The notes: generated by a model not told the origin, from the letters alone. A stretch of 64,000 nt of DNA from Zoogloea sp. (GCA_016703645.1 JADJBR010000007.1:310001-374000); one strand, 5' to 3'. Numbered from the stretch's first letter, positions 9,440-19,062 are shown. Numbers and translations are program-made.

Positions 9440-10213
9440 ATGAGCAAGCTGGTAATCACGGAAGTCCACGGCAAGGTCGGGCTCATCCGCATCAGCCGGC
9501 CCGAAGCCCTCAACGCCCTCAACAACGAGGTTGTGGATGGCATCGGTGCGGCGATCGACGGCTTCGAAGCCGACGAGAACATCGGGTGCATCGTCCTGAC
9601 CGGCAACGAGAAGGCCTTCGCCGCGGGAGCCGATATCGGCTTCATGAAGGACTTCGACTACATGCATGCCTACAAGACGGATTTCATCACCCGCAACTGG
9701 GAGCGCATCAAGACCACCCGCAAGCCGGTGATCGCCGCGGTGGCGGGCTTTGCCCTGGGCGGTGGCTGCGAGATGGCGATGATGTGCGACATGATCTTTG
9801 CCGCCGACACGGCGAAGTTCGGCCAGCCGGAGATCCGCCTGGGCACCATGCCGGGGGCTGGCGGCACCCAGCGCCTGCCCCGCGCCGTGGGCAAGGCCAA
9901 GGCCATGGACCTGTGCCTCACCGCCCGCATGATGGACGCCGCCGAGGCCGAGAAGGCCGGGCTGGTGGCCCGCATCATCCCCGCCGAGCAGTTGCTGGAC
10001 GAGACCCTCAAGGCCGCGGCCACCATCGCCGGCTTCTCTCTGCCGGTGGTCATGATGATCAAGGAATCGGTCAATCGCGCCTTTGAGAGCAGCCTCAACG
10101 AGGGCCTGCTTTTTGAACGCCGGGTCTTCCATTCGGCCTTCGCCCTCGAAGACCAGAAGGAAGGCATGGCCGCCTTCGTCGAGAAGCGCAAGCCGGCCTT
10201 CCGGAACTGCTGA
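9440..10213 (+). CDS. paaF: 2,3-dehydroadipyl-CoA hydratase
   Basis: 257-residue enoyl-CoA hydratase. Crotonase signatures are AFAAGADIGFMKDF (first oxyanion segment) and GFALGGGCEMAMMCDMI (second). The two catalytic glutamates typical of hydratases are present, in GGGCEMAM and in GQPEIRLGTMPGAGG. It should hydrate 2,3-dehydroadipyl-CoA to 3-hydroxyadipyl-CoA, the substrate of PaaH. RBS GGGAGA precedes the ATG at 9440. The next crotonase gene follows after 7 bases. Confidence 0.85.
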   Translation: MSKLVITEVHGKVGLIRISRPEALNALNNEVVDGIGAAIDGFEADENIGCIVLTGNEKAFAAGADIGFMKDFDYMHAYKTDFITRNWERIKTTRKPVIAAVAGFALGGGCEMAMMCDMIFAADTAKFGQPEIRLGTMPGAGGTQRLPRAVGKAKAMDLCLTARMMDAAEAEKAGLVARIIPAEQLLDETLKAAATIAGFSLPVVMMIKESVNRAFESSLNEGLLFERRVFHSAFALEDQKEGMAAFVEKRKPAFRNC

Positions 10214-10220
10214 GGTCGCC

Positions 10221-11012
10221 ATGGCAAGCCCTTACGAAACCCTGGAAATCGAACGCAGCGGCCGCGTGGCCACCCTGTGGATGAATCGCCCGGACGTCTT
10301 CAACGCCTTCAACGAGCAGCTCATCGCCGAGCTGCATCAGGCCTGCACCGAGCTGGACGCCGACGCCGGCGTGCGGGTGGTGGTGCTGGCGGGGCGGGGG
10401 AAGCACTTCTCCGCCGGTGCCGACCTCAACTGGATGAAGCGCGCCTCGGCCTACGGTGAAGCCGAGAACATGGCCGACGCCCGCCGCTTCGCCGGCATGC
10501 TGCGGACCCTGTCGGACATGAACAAGCCGACCATCGCCCGCATCCAGGGCGCGGCCCTGGGGGGCGGCACCGGCCTCGCCGCCGCCTGCGACATGGCGGT
10601 GGCTGCGGACAACGCCTCGTTCTCTACCTCGGAAGTGAAGTTCGGAATCATCCCTGCGGTGATCAGCCCCTATGTGCTGCGGGCCATCGGCCCCCGGCAT
10701 GCCCTGCGTCTGTTCCAGAGCGCCGAGCGGATCAGTGCCACCCGTGCCCTGGAGATGGGGCTGGTGGGGGAGGTTGTTCCGCTGGACGCCCTCGACGCCG
10801 CGGTGGCGGCCCTCGCCGAATCCCTGGTGTCGGGCGCGCCCCAGGCCCAGAAGGCGGCCAAGGACCTGATCGCCGCCGTCAATGGGCGCCCCATCGACGA
10901 CGCGGTGAGTGAAGAGACCGCCAGCCGCATCGCCCGTCGGCGCGCCACCGATGAAGCCCGGGACGGCATCGCCGCCTTTCTTGAAAAACGTCCCCCGGCC
11001 TGGCTGCAATAG
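10221..11012 (+). CDS. Enoyl-CoA hydratase/isomerase family protein
   Basis: 263 residues from the ATG at 10221 (MASPYETLEIERSG), 7 bases after paaF with GAGGTCG in front. An earlier in-frame start at 10083 lies inside paaF and is unlikely. It is a third crotonase: HFSAGADLNWMKRAS and GAALGGGTGLAAACDMAV are the oxyanion segments. The sequence type recalls methylglutaconyl-CoA hydratases (LiuC-like) more than PaaF. GGGTGLAA has threonine where PaaF has the first catalytic glutamate, so simple hydratase activity is doubtful and an isomerase or lyase role is possible. Its role in phenylacetate breakdown is not established. Confidence 0.75.
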   Translation: MASPYETLEIERSGRVATLWMNRPDVFNAFNEQLIAELHQACTELDADAGVRVVVLAGRGKHFSAGADLNWMKRASAYGEAENMADARRFAGMLRTLSDMNKPTIARIQGAALGGGTGLAAACDMAVAADNASFSTSEVKFGIIPAVISPYVLRAIGPRHALRLFQSAERISATRALEMGLVGEVVPLDALDAAVAALAESLVSGAPQAQKAAKDLIAAVNGRPIDDAVSEETASRIARRRATDEARDGIAAFLEKRPPAWLQ

Positions 11013-11054
11013 GCAACCGGCGGATCTGTCCAACCTCCACAGGAGAGACACCTC

Positions 11055-12064
<1,010 letters not shown>

Positions 12065-12068
<4 letters not shown>

Positions 12069-12361
12069 ACACCCCCGCACTCAAGGAATGGCCCCTCTGG
12101 GAGATCTTCGTCCGCAGCAAGCAGGGCCTTGAGCACAAGCACTGCGGCAGCCTGCACGCCGCCGACGCAGCCCAGGCCCTGCACATGGCCCGCGATGTGT
12201 ACACCCGCCGTCAGGAAGGCGTGAGCATCTGGGTGGTGCCGTCCATCGCCATCACCGCCAGCAATCCGGATGACAAGGGCGAGCTGTTCGATCCCGCCGC
12301 CGACAAGATCTACCGTCACCCGACCTTTTACGAGATCCCGGAAGAAGTGGGGCACATGTGA
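12065..12361 (+). CDS. paaB: Phenylacetyl-CoA epoxidase subunit PaaB
   Basis: 98 residues from the ATG at 12065 ([19 protein letters not shown]) behind AAAGGAGG. PaaB is a small non-catalytic subunit that bridges PaaAC heterodimers. The [20 protein letters not shown] segment near the start is highly characteristic. It overlaps paaA by four bases and its TGA (12359-12361) shares a base with the paaC ATG, so the A, B and C subunits are translationally coupled. Confidence 0.95.
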
Positions 12362-13233
12362 TGAGCGCGATCCAACCGAGTGTGGCGCAGGACCGCTCCA
12401 AGCAAGCGAGCGCCCCCGTGGGGGGCAGCGCACCCAACGCCGTGGGAAGCGTGGGGGCTCCTATCGAGTACATCCTGCACCTGGCTGACAACGCCGTGGT
12501 GCTGGGCCAGCGCAACGCCGAATGGTGCGGCCACGGCCCCATCCTCGAGGAAGACATCGCCATGGGCAACGTCAGCCTCGACTACATCGGCCAGGCCCGC
12601 CTGCTGTATCAGCTGGCCGCCACCCGCATGGGTGGCGACGCCACCGAGGACAAGCTGGCCTACTTCCGTGACGAAACCCAGTTCCGCAATTACACCCTGC
12701 TGGAGCTGCCCCACAACGGCCCGCTGGTGGGCTACGCCGTGTCCGACCGGGACTACGCCACCACCGTCGTGCGCAACTTCCTCTACGGCGCCCTGATGGT
12801 GCTGGTGTGGGACGCGCTGGAGAAGTCTCCCGACGCCGACCTGGCAGCCATCGCCGCCAAGTCCCTGAAGGAAGCCCGCTACCACCTGCACCACGCCGCC
12901 GACTGGCTGGTGCGCTTCGGTGACGGCACTGACGAATCCCATCAGCGCGCCCAGGCAGCCGTGGATCACCTCTTTCCCTATACCGAAGAGTTCTGGACCC
13001 CGAGCGTGGCCGAGGATGCGGCAGTGGCGGCCGGTGCCGGCGTGGATGTGTGCAGCCTGCGTGCCGCGTGGGACGCCATCGTCAACGAGACCCTGAGCGA
13101 GGCCACCCTGGTGCGTCCGCAGGTTCGCGGCTACGTGCCCGAAGGCAAGCACGGGCGTCATTCCGAGCACCTGGGCTACCTGCTCGGCGAGATGCAGGGC
13201 CTGGCCCGCGCCCATCCGGGCGCCACCTGGTAA
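12361..13233 (+). CDS. paaC: Phenylacetyl-CoA epoxidase subunit PaaC with an N-terminal insertion
   Basis: 290 residues if started at the ATG at 12361. PaaC is the structural, metal-free partner of PaaA in the epoxidase core. The family normally begins close to the segment seen here as IEYILHLADNAVVLGQ. In this gene about 33 extra residues rich in Ala, Gly, Pro and Ser come first. They are encoded by DNA that looks like a dispersed palindromic repeat (12391-12461) read in frame. The rest (EWCGHGPILEEDIAMGN, EARYHLHHAADWLVRFGDGT) is standard. A GTG at 12451 could be an alternative start that omits the insertion, but coupling to paaB favours 12361. Confidence 0.9.
   Translation: MSAIQPSVAQDRSKQASAPVGGSAPNAVGSVGAPIEYILHLADNAVVLGQRNAEWCGHGPILEEDIAMGNVSLDYIGQARLLYQLAATRMGGDATEDKLAYFRDETQFRNYTLLELPHNGPLVGYAVSDRDYATTVVRNFLYGALMVLVWDALEKSPDADLAAIAAKSLKEARYHLHHAADWLVRFGDGTDESHQRAQAAVDHLFPYTEEFWTPSVAEDAAVAAGAGVDVCSLRAAWDAIVNETLSEATLVRPQVRGYVPEGKHGRHSEHLGYLLGEMQGLARAHPGATW
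12391..12461. repeat. Probable dispersed GC palindrome inside the 5' end of paaC
   Basis: This segment contains GCCCCC-GTG-GGGGGC (12412-12426) flanked by GCTCCAAGCAAGCGAGC on one side and GGAAGCGTGGGGGCTCC on the other. From memory, the combination of a GCTCCAAGC-type arm, a C-run/G-run hairpin and a GCGTGGGGG arm resembles a short intergenic repeat of several betaproteobacteria. Here it would add about 24 codons to paaC without breaking the frame. Only one copy lies in this window, so the repeat identity is inference. Confidence 0.4.
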
Positions 13234-13243
13234 GGCGGAGACC

Positions 13244-13744
13244 ATGAGCACAGTCGTGGAACAGGTCTGGGCCAGCCTGGCGCATCTGACCGACCCGGAG
13301 ATCCCGGTGGTGACCCTGCGCGAGCTGGGCATCCTCCGGGATGTCACCGAAACGCCGGATGGGGTGGAGGTGGTCATCACCCCCACCTATACCGGCTGCC
13401 CGGCCATGGGGCAGATCGAGGATGACGTCAGGGGGGCGCTGGACGAGGCCGGTATTGCGGCCCGCGTCATCACCCGTCTGGCCCCGGCCTGGACCACAGA
13501 CTGGATCAGTGACGAGGCCAAGGAGAAGCTGCGCGTCTATGGCATCGCGCCACCGCACACCACCCGGCCGGACGTCAGTGTGGTCAAGTTCATGCGTCAT
13601 CGCCCGGCGCCGGACGCGGTGGCCTGCCCGCGCTGCGGCTCCATCCACACCGTCGTCTCGTCCCAATTCGGGTCCACGGCCTGCAAGGCACTCTACAAGT
13701 GCCTCGACTGCCAGGAACCCTTCGACTATTTCAAGCCCTACTGA
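13244..13744 (+). CDS. paaD: Phenylacetyl-CoA epoxidase accessory protein PaaD
   Basis: 166 residues, start at 13244 behind GGCGGAG. The N-terminal 90 residues are a MIP18/DUF59-type domain (LTDPEIPVVTLRELGILRDV, and TPTYTGCPAMGQIE with its conserved cysteine), as in iron-sulfur assembly factors. The C-terminus has four cysteines in two pairs, CPRCGS and CLDC, a likely metal-binding knuckle. PaaD is thought to help mature the metal centres of the epoxidase complex. It is the last gene before the second hairpin repeat. Confidence 0.93.
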   Translation: MSTVVEQVWASLAHLTDPEIPVVTLRELGILRDVTETPDGVEVVITPTYTGCPAMGQIEDDVRGALDEAGIAARVITRLAPAWTTDWISDEAKEKLRVYGIAPPHTTRPDVSVVKFMRHRPAPDAVACPRCGSIHTVVSSQFGSTACKALYKCLDCQEPFDYFKPY

Positions 13745-13864
13745 CGCCCGTGAATAAATCTACTGCGCGTCCCGATCCTGCGATTCCGGTGCTCGCTGTA
13801 CATCACGTACAGCTCCGCGCCTCGTCGCAGCCTCGGGCCTGCTCGCTACGATTTCTTCACGGGC
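13745..13864. repeat. ERIC-like palindromic intergenic repeat, copy 2
   Basis: Second copy of the element at 6863-6986, same orientation, core 13752-13859. The apical stem is GCTGTAC-ATCAC-GTACAGC. The middle stem is CTGCGA with TCGCAG where copy 1 has TCGCAA with TTGCGA: three base pairs differ on both sides and pairing is kept. The outer arms extend to GCCCGTGAA and TTCACGGGC, perfectly complementary to each other yet different from the flanks of copy 1. It sits between paaD and paaE. Confidence 0.75.
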
Positions 13865-13900
13865 TTTGCCGGGGCGGTGTTTCAGGAGTTTAAAAACGCC

Positions 13901-14998
13901 ATGTCAGCACTCCGTTTTCAAGAACTTGCCGTCAAGCGGGTCAGCCCCGAGGCGGCCGGCGCGGTGGCCATCACCCTCGCCATTCCCGAGGCCGAGCGTG
14001 AGCGCTTTGCCTTCGAGCCGGGTCAGTTCCTGACCCTGCGCGCCACCATCAATGGCCAGGACGTGCGCCGCAGCTACTCCATCAGCAGCCCGCGCAGCCG
14101 CCTGGCCAAGGTGGGCGAACTGGAGGTCGGCATCCGCCCCGTGGAGGGCGGTGTCTTCTCCAACTGGGCGGCCACCTCGGTCAAGGCCGGTGACACCCTC
14201 CAGGTCATGCCGCCGGACGGCCGCTTCACCGTACGGAAGAAGCGCGCCATCCACCGGGTTGGCTTCGCCGCCGGGTCGGGCATCACGCCCATCCTGTCGA
14301 TTGCCGCCAGCACCCTTGAGGAGCAGCCCGAGAGCAAGTTCACCCTTGTCTATGGCAATCGCCGCATGTCCTCGGTGATGTTCAACGAAGCCCTGCAGGA
14401 TCTGAAAGACCGCTACCGCGACCGGCTCACCCTGATCCACATCCTGTCCCGTCAGGCCCAGGAAGTGGATCTGCTGCAGGGGCGCATCGACGGCGACAAG
14501 GTCCGCGAGATCATCCGGGCCCTGCTGCCCGTGGGCTCCATGGATGAGGTCTTCATCTGCGGCCCGGACGAGATGATCAGCGCCACCGAAACCGCCCTGG
14601 TGGAGGCCGGTGTGCCGGCCGACCGTGTCCGCACCGAGCGCTTCACCGCCGGCCTGCCCGCGGGTGCCAAGCCGGTGGGTGCTGCCACGGCTGCCGCCAG
14701 CGCCGCCGCTGCGGCCAAGGACATTGCCCTCACCGTCATCCTCGATGGCAAGGAGCACGAGATCGCCATCGGCGCCGACGAGCATGTGCTCGACGCCGCC
14801 CTCAATGCCGGGCTCGACCTGCCCTTCTCCTGCAAGGCCGGCGTGTGCTGCACCTGCCGCGCCAAGGTGCTGGACGGCTCCGTGGTGATGGACAAGAACT
14901 TCACCCTGGAAGCCCCGGAGGTCAATCAGGGCTTCGTCCTGAGCTGCCAGGCCCGCGCCACCAGCAAGCGCCTGTTGGTAAGCTTCGACGAGCGCTGA
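13901..14998 (+). CDS. paaE: Phenylacetyl-CoA epoxidase reductase PaaE
   Basis: 365 residues from the ATG at 13901 (MSALRFQELAV), with CAGGAG at 13883-13888; a GTG at 13877 is the alternative. The order is FAD-binding domain (about 5-105, with RRSYSISSPRS), NAD-binding domain (about 115-225, ending FICGPDEMI), an alanine-rich linker (about 255-278) and a plant-type 2Fe-2S ferredoxin domain with CKAGVCCTCRAKVL and a later cysteine in LSCQAR. PaaE passes electrons from NADPH to the diiron centre of PaaA. It is probably the last gene of the operon. After it, 14999-15151 shows no convincing terminator. Confidence 0.95.
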   Translation: MSALRFQELAVKRVSPEAAGAVAITLAIPEAERERFAFEPGQFLTLRATINGQDVRRSYSISSPRSRLAKVGELEVGIRPVEGGVFSNWAATSVKAGDTLQVMPPDGRFTVRKKRAIHRVGFAAGSGITPILSIAASTLEEQPESKFTLVYGNRRMSSVMFNEALQDLKDRYRDRLTLIHILSRQAQEVDLLQGRIDGDKVREIIRALLPVGSMDEVFICGPDEMISATETALVEAGVPADRVRTERFTAGLPAGAKPVGAATAAASAAAAAKDIALTVILDGKEHEIAIGADEHVLDAALNAGLDLPFSCKAGVCCTCRAKVLDGSVVMDKNFTLEAPEVNQGFVLSCQARATSKRLLVSFDER

Positions 14999-15151
14999 GA
15001 AGTGAATCGGGTAAGGGGGAGTTTGCCTTCCCTCTGCCCTTCCTGTTCCGGTTGTTACCGAGCCTTATGCTGATTTCGGCGCCAATAGCGCATCGTAATG
15101 AAAAGAGCCCACTTGCTCACCGCGCAATTGTCTGGCGAACATGCGTTGCAA

Positions 15152-15970
15152 TCACCGAGCCGAGCCTTTACGCCGGCGGTAGCGGAATCCCGTCAACCCG
15201 ATCAGCCCGAGGCTCAAGAGTAGGAGTGTCGGAGTCTCAGGAATGGGTACCCCATGCTGAAACATTACGGTCGAAACGTTGCCCGGATCGGCGGTCGGAA
15301 ATGCAGACAATTCTGCCAGCAGAAAGCCGCCAGGCAACATTGATCCGGGGTCGAAATCCATCGACATCCCTGCGTCCATAACAAAGTCAGGGATCGGTGA
15401 TGTGAAACCTGGCAGGGCAAACGGAATCATCGCATCAAGCTCTGTCTGCCCATCATTAAGCATGAATGCCAGGTTTTGAATGGTGAGTTGTCCATTCGTA
15501 TCGTTGTGAAGGGTGAATAGAGAGTTCTGACCTATTCCCGTAGCTGTAAAACCCGGCAATGTTGGTTGCGATCCAGGCACACGATTGCCCTGTATGGTCC
15601 AGAACGTTCCATCCACCGCATAGCGTACTGAATTCTTGTTTCCACCGTCGTCAAACTCCCAACCTATGTGAATCTTGGGGCATGGCGGCGTTCTGCACGG
15701 CTGGATCGCAGATGCGCTTTTCCAGTCAAGAACAATGTTTGTGGCGCTGCCAAAATTATTGGCCGTTGGTGGCCCGAACGGATTGTTCGGTCCGTTGTAA
15801 AACCGATCACCTGCAAGCGCATTACTTGCGCCGCCGCTGAGCACTACCTCGACGTGAAAGTCGTCAGCCGTACTACCTGTCTGGTTTGAAATGTCGGCGT
15901 TGAAGCCAACAATGGCCGCCAGTGAAATGGAAGGTGCCATCAACAGCCAGGCAGCGAGGATATTGTTCAT
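15152..15970 (-). CDS. PEP-CTERM sorting domain protein
   Basis: 272 residues. A signal peptide (MNNILAAWLLMAPSISLAA) leads into a secreted region of unknown fold. The C-terminus is a tripartite sorting tail: PETP, a hydrophobic segment (about 248-264), and the basic end FRYRRRK. Such tails are processed by exosortase in Gram-negative bacteria that make exopolysaccharide. The central part has two near cysteines (CRTPPCPK) and no recognised catalytic motif. It is convergent with paaE and transcribed alone. The function is unknown; a surface or matrix role is inferred only from the tail. Confidence 0.8.
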   Translation of the reverse strand: MNNILAAWLLMAPSISLAAIVGFNADISNQTGSTADDFHVEVVLSGGASNALAGDRFYNGPNNPFGPPTANNFGSATNIVLDWKSASAIQPCRTPPCPKIHIGWEFDDGGNKNSVRYAVDGTFWTIQGNRVPGSQPTLPGFTATGIGQNSLFTLHNDTNGQLTIQNLAFMLNDGQTELDAMIPFALPGFTSPIPDFVMDAGMSMDFDPGSMLPGGFLLAELSAFPTADPGNVSTVMFQHGVPIPETPTLLLLSLGLIGLTGFRYRRRKGSAR

Positions 15971-16341
15971 GATGAGACCCCACCTAGAGAAACGTGCTGA
16001 ATGGATGGCGGTTCAGTAGCGCCTGAACTCGCTGCTTTTTGGTGAGGTATTCTGGGTGACGCTATAGTGATCAGAGAATCATTACTGCCCACACAACCCT
16101 GCCTAGCTCATATCGACGCTGTCAGAGCCAGATGCTTGCGGACCTCCCAAATCAAATCGTCGCAACACCCATTACCCATCGCTTTCCGGAAAGGGGTGGG
16201 CGAGCACTTGGTGGCACATTCAGTTTCATTGAAGACCTGCCGTGAGCGTTGGTCAAGCACGACTGCGCGGAGGATATCCTCACTCGCCTTAGAGAGTATG
16301 GTGGAGTCGCCTGGCTTCTCTGACCCGAACGCCCCGAACTG
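15971..16341. other. Intergenic stretch without a supported gene
   Basis: These 371 bases lie between the start of the PEP-CTERM gene and the end of mltD. A plus-strand frame runs through about 16126-16330 with one internal TGA (MLADLPNQIVATPI before it, EDILTRLREYGGVAW after it), which could be a remnant of a lost gene, but I do not recognise it. Another plus-strand frame (16067-16345) has no ribosome-binding site and overlaps mltD. The promoter of the PEP-CTERM gene should be here, but no clear -35/-10 pair is visible. Confidence 0.4.
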
Positions 16342-17889
16342 CTAACGCCGCTTGGGTTCCGGCTTCCCCTTGGCGGGTGGGGCTGCGGCCTTGACGGCTT
16401 TGACCGGCTTCTCGGCCTTCTCCGGGCGGGAGGGTTTCTCCGGCTTCCCGGGCTTGGCGCCCCGGGTTGGTGTGGCGGCCTTGCCTCCTGACTTGGTGGC
16501 AGGCTTGTCCGTCTCTTCAGCGTCCCGTTTTGCAGGGCCCGCCTTGCCGCGGGCCGGTGCTGGTGCCGACTCCTGCACCGTCACCTTGCGTTCCACCACC
16601 ATCGGGCGGCCATTCTTGCCCCGGACCACCGTGCGCTGGATCAGCGTGCGGGGGGGAGGGGGTTCCACCGCTCCGGCCTGGGGCTTGGTGGGCAGCAGGT
16701 TGGCCAGGGTGATGCGGTCGCCCTCGCTTTCAGATGGCACGATCAGGGTGTAGCCGCTGCCGATGCGGGCCCGGGGCGACAGGCCATTGACCTGGCGCAG
16801 GCGGGTGGCGGAGATGCCGAGACGGTCGGCCGCGCTTTCCAGCCCTTCGCCGTCACGCAGCTCGTAGGTGCGCCAGCTGGCACTGGCAGGGTCGTGGCGG
16901 GACAGGTTGATCAGAAAGGCCTCGACCTTGCTCGCGGGAATCACCAGGGACTGGGAGCCGTTGGTGGGCAGTACCGGGCGCTTGTAGCCGGGGTTGAGGG
17001 CCAGGATCTCGTCCACCGGGGTTTCGGCCAGGCGTGCGGCGGTGGCCAGATCGAGGGCGACGCGGCTTTCGACGGTGACGAAGTAGGGGCGGTTGGGGAT
17101 GTGGGGCAGGGTGATGCCGAACAGCTCTGGCTGGGCCACGATGTTTTTCAGGGCCTGCAGCTTGGGAACGTAGTAGCGGGTTTCCCCGGGCATGTTGAGA
17201 TGCTGGTATTCGGTGGGCAGGCCGGCGGCCCGGTTCTTGGACACCGCTCGCCCCACCGCTCCCTCACCCCAGTTGTAGGAGGCCAGCGCCAGGTGCCAGT
17301 CTCCATGCATCTCGTAGATGGTCTGCAGGTAGTCGAGGGCCGCGTTGGTGGAGGCGATGACGTCGCGACGCTCGTCCACCCACCAGTTCTGCTCCAGGTT
17401 GTAGCTCTTGCCGGTGGACGGGATGAACTGCCACAGGCCGGAGGCCTGGGCCGAAGACAGGGCCATCGGGTTGAAGGCGCTTTCCACCATGGGCAGCAGG
17501 GCCAGCTCGGTGGGCATGCCGCGGCGTTCAAGCTCGTCAACGATGTGATAGAGGTAGCGCTGGCCGCGGGTGAAGATCTGGCGCAGGGCGGCCGGGCGGT
17601 TGATGTAGTAGATCTGCCGGTCGGTCACCAGGTCGGTGTTCAAGTCCGGCATGGAAAAACCGCGGCGGATCCGTTCCCAGAGGTCGTCCGGCTCGACTGT
17701 CAGGTCGACGGTGGGCACCCGGACGTGCTGCTCACGGATCTCGAAGGTCTGGGGGGCCTGGAGGCCAACCGCTTCGCCAAACGTGGATGCGGGGTCGAAA
17801 CGCAAGGGCATTTCGACGGCGGCATCGTTGGCCTGCAGGGCACCTGAAGCGAAAATGAACAGGAACAGCGCGATAACTCTCGGATACAT
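16342..17889 (-). CDS. mltD: Membrane-bound lytic murein transglycosylase D
   Basis: 515 residues from the ATG at 17889 (MYPRVIALFLF), followed by a signal peptide ending near ALQAND. The SLT domain includes LLPMVESAFNPMA with the catalytic glutamate, and SGLWQFIPSTGKSY and YNWGEGAVGRA further on. One clear LysM module is seen at about 335-385 (YELRDGEGLESAADRLG, IGSGYTLIVPSE). The last 90 residues are Lys/Pro/Ala-rich and basic. The enzyme cleaves peptidoglycan to anhydromuropeptides in the periplasm. mltD next to gloB is a common proteobacterial arrangement; here a GGDEF gene lies between them. Confidence 0.88.
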   Translation of the reverse strand: MYPRVIALFLFIFASGALQANDAAVEMPLRFDPASTFGEAVGLQAPQTFEIREQHVRVPTVDLTVEPDDLWERIRRGFSMPDLNTDLVTDRQIYYINRPAALRQIFTRGQRYLYHIVDELERRGMPTELALLPMVESAFNPMALSSAQASGLWQFIPSTGKSYNLEQNWWVDERRDVIASTNAALDYLQTIYEMHGDWHLALASYNWGEGAVGRAVSKNRAAGLPTEYQHLNMPGETRYYVPKLQALKNIVAQPELFGITLPHIPNRPYFVTVESRVALDLATAARLAETPVDEILALNPGYKRPVLPTNGSQSLVIPASKVEAFLINLSRHDPASASWRTYELRDGEGLESAADRLGISATRLRQVNGLSPRARIGSGYTLIVPSESEGDRITLANLLPTKPQAGAVEPPPPRTLIQRTVVRGKNGRPMVVERKVTVQESAPAPARGKAGPAKRDAEETDKPATKSGGKAATPTRGAKPGKPEKPSRPEKAEKPVKAVKAAAPPAKGKPEPKRR

Positions 17890-18105
17890 CGGGCTTTGTC
17901 GCGCGAAAAGCAAAGGCGGGATTTTATCTGCCCATGGACGGGGGGGTCAAACCGGTATTTGCATCAAAAAAGGACAATCCGTCCGGTCCGGGGGCGGGGC
18001 GTCGATTCTGGCGCCAAACGACACCGAAGATGCCCCATTTGGGGCACAATCCAACCACTGCCGCGCAGCCGCGCCCCACATCAGATACTGCACCGAGACG
18101 CTCCC

Positions 18106-19062
18106 GTGAAAGCCCTGTTGATTGAGGACACCCTGACCAGTGCGACCTTGGTGTCCCATCAGCTCCGCAAGATAGGCATTGAACCCATCGTGGCCCGGGA
18201 CGGAGAAAAGGGCATCGAGCAGTTCAAGCTCGAGCGTCCTGATCTGATCCTTCTCGACATCATCATGCCCGGCATGGATGGTTTCGAGGTTGCCCGACGC
18301 ATCCGTCAGCTCGAACAGGCCGGCGAATGGACGCCAATCATCTTCCTGACCGCTCGCACCAGTGATGCAGACCTGGAAAAGGGCATCGCCGTCGGAGGAG
18401 ACGACTACCTCATCAAGCCGGTTTCCGAAACCGTACTGGCCGCCAAGGTGCGGGCCATGCAGCGCATCGCCCAGATGCGTTACTCCCTGCTGGTGCTGAC
18501 GCGCAAGCTGGACGAGGCCAACCAGGAACTGACCCGGCTTTCATCCCTCGATGGGCTCACCTCCATCGCCAACCGCCGTCAGTTTGACGAAACCCTGTTG
18601 CGGGAATGGCGCCGTGCCAGTCGCCAGGGAAAGCCTCTGGCCCTGCTTTTGGCCGATGTGGACAGATTCAAGCAATTCAACGACGGCTATGGGCATCAGG
18701 TGGGTGATGAGTGCCTCAAGGCCGTTGCCCGCACGTTTACGGGCGTGCTGCGCCGCCCTGCCGACCTTGTGGCGCGTTACGGCGGCGAGGAGTTCGCCGT
18801 GATCCTCCCGGATACCGACATCACCGGCGCCCTGCAGGTGGCAGAGGGAATGCGCTCGGCGGTGGAAAACCTGCGCATCACACACCGCTATTCGCAGGAT
18901 GGCGGCGTGGTGACCGTGAGCATTGGTGTGGCATCGGTGATCCCGGGGCGCACCGAGGGCCGGCCGGCCGATCTGCTCAAGGCCGCCGATGATGCCCTCT
19001 ACCAGGCCAAGGAGAGCGGACGCAACCGCATCGCCGCGACGGCGGTACGCATTCCGCCCTGA
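18106..19062 (+). CDS. Response regulator diguanylate cyclase (REC-GGDEF)
   Basis: 318 residues from a GTG at 18106 (VKALLIEDTL). The N-terminal receiver has the acidic pair in LLIEDT, the phospho-acceptor aspartate in LILLDIIMPGMDGFE and the lysine in DYLIKPVS. The GGDEF domain (about 150-315) has an intact RYGGEEFAVILP active site. RPAD lies exactly five residues upstream of GGEEF, the RxxD inhibitory site that binds c-di-GMP. It should make c-di-GMP when phosphorylated and be product-inhibited. No sensor kinase is adjacent. It is divergent from mltD. Confidence 0.92.
   Translation: MKALLIEDTLTSATLVSHQLRKIGIEPIVARDGEKGIEQFKLERPDLILLDIIMPGMDGFEVARRIRQLEQAGEWTPIIFLTARTSDADLEKGIAVGGDDYLIKPVSETVLAAKVRAMQRIAQMRYSLLVLTRKLDEANQELTRLSSLDGLTSIANRRQFDETLLREWRRASRQGKPLALLLADVDRFKQFNDGYGHQVGDECLKAVARTFTGVLRRPADLVARYGGEEFAVILPDTDITGALQVAEGMRSAVENLRITHRYSQDGGVVTVSIGVASVIPGRTEGRPADLLKAADDALYQAKESGRNRIAATAVRIPP

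Noticed and set aside
14999-15151. Rho-independent terminator after paaE
   Set aside because: Only a weak G-run/C-run pairing near 15010-15045 without a T-tract; not convincing.
16067-16345. 92-codon plus-strand frame before mltD end
   Set aside because: No ribosome-binding site, no recognisable motif, and overlap with the mltD 3' end.
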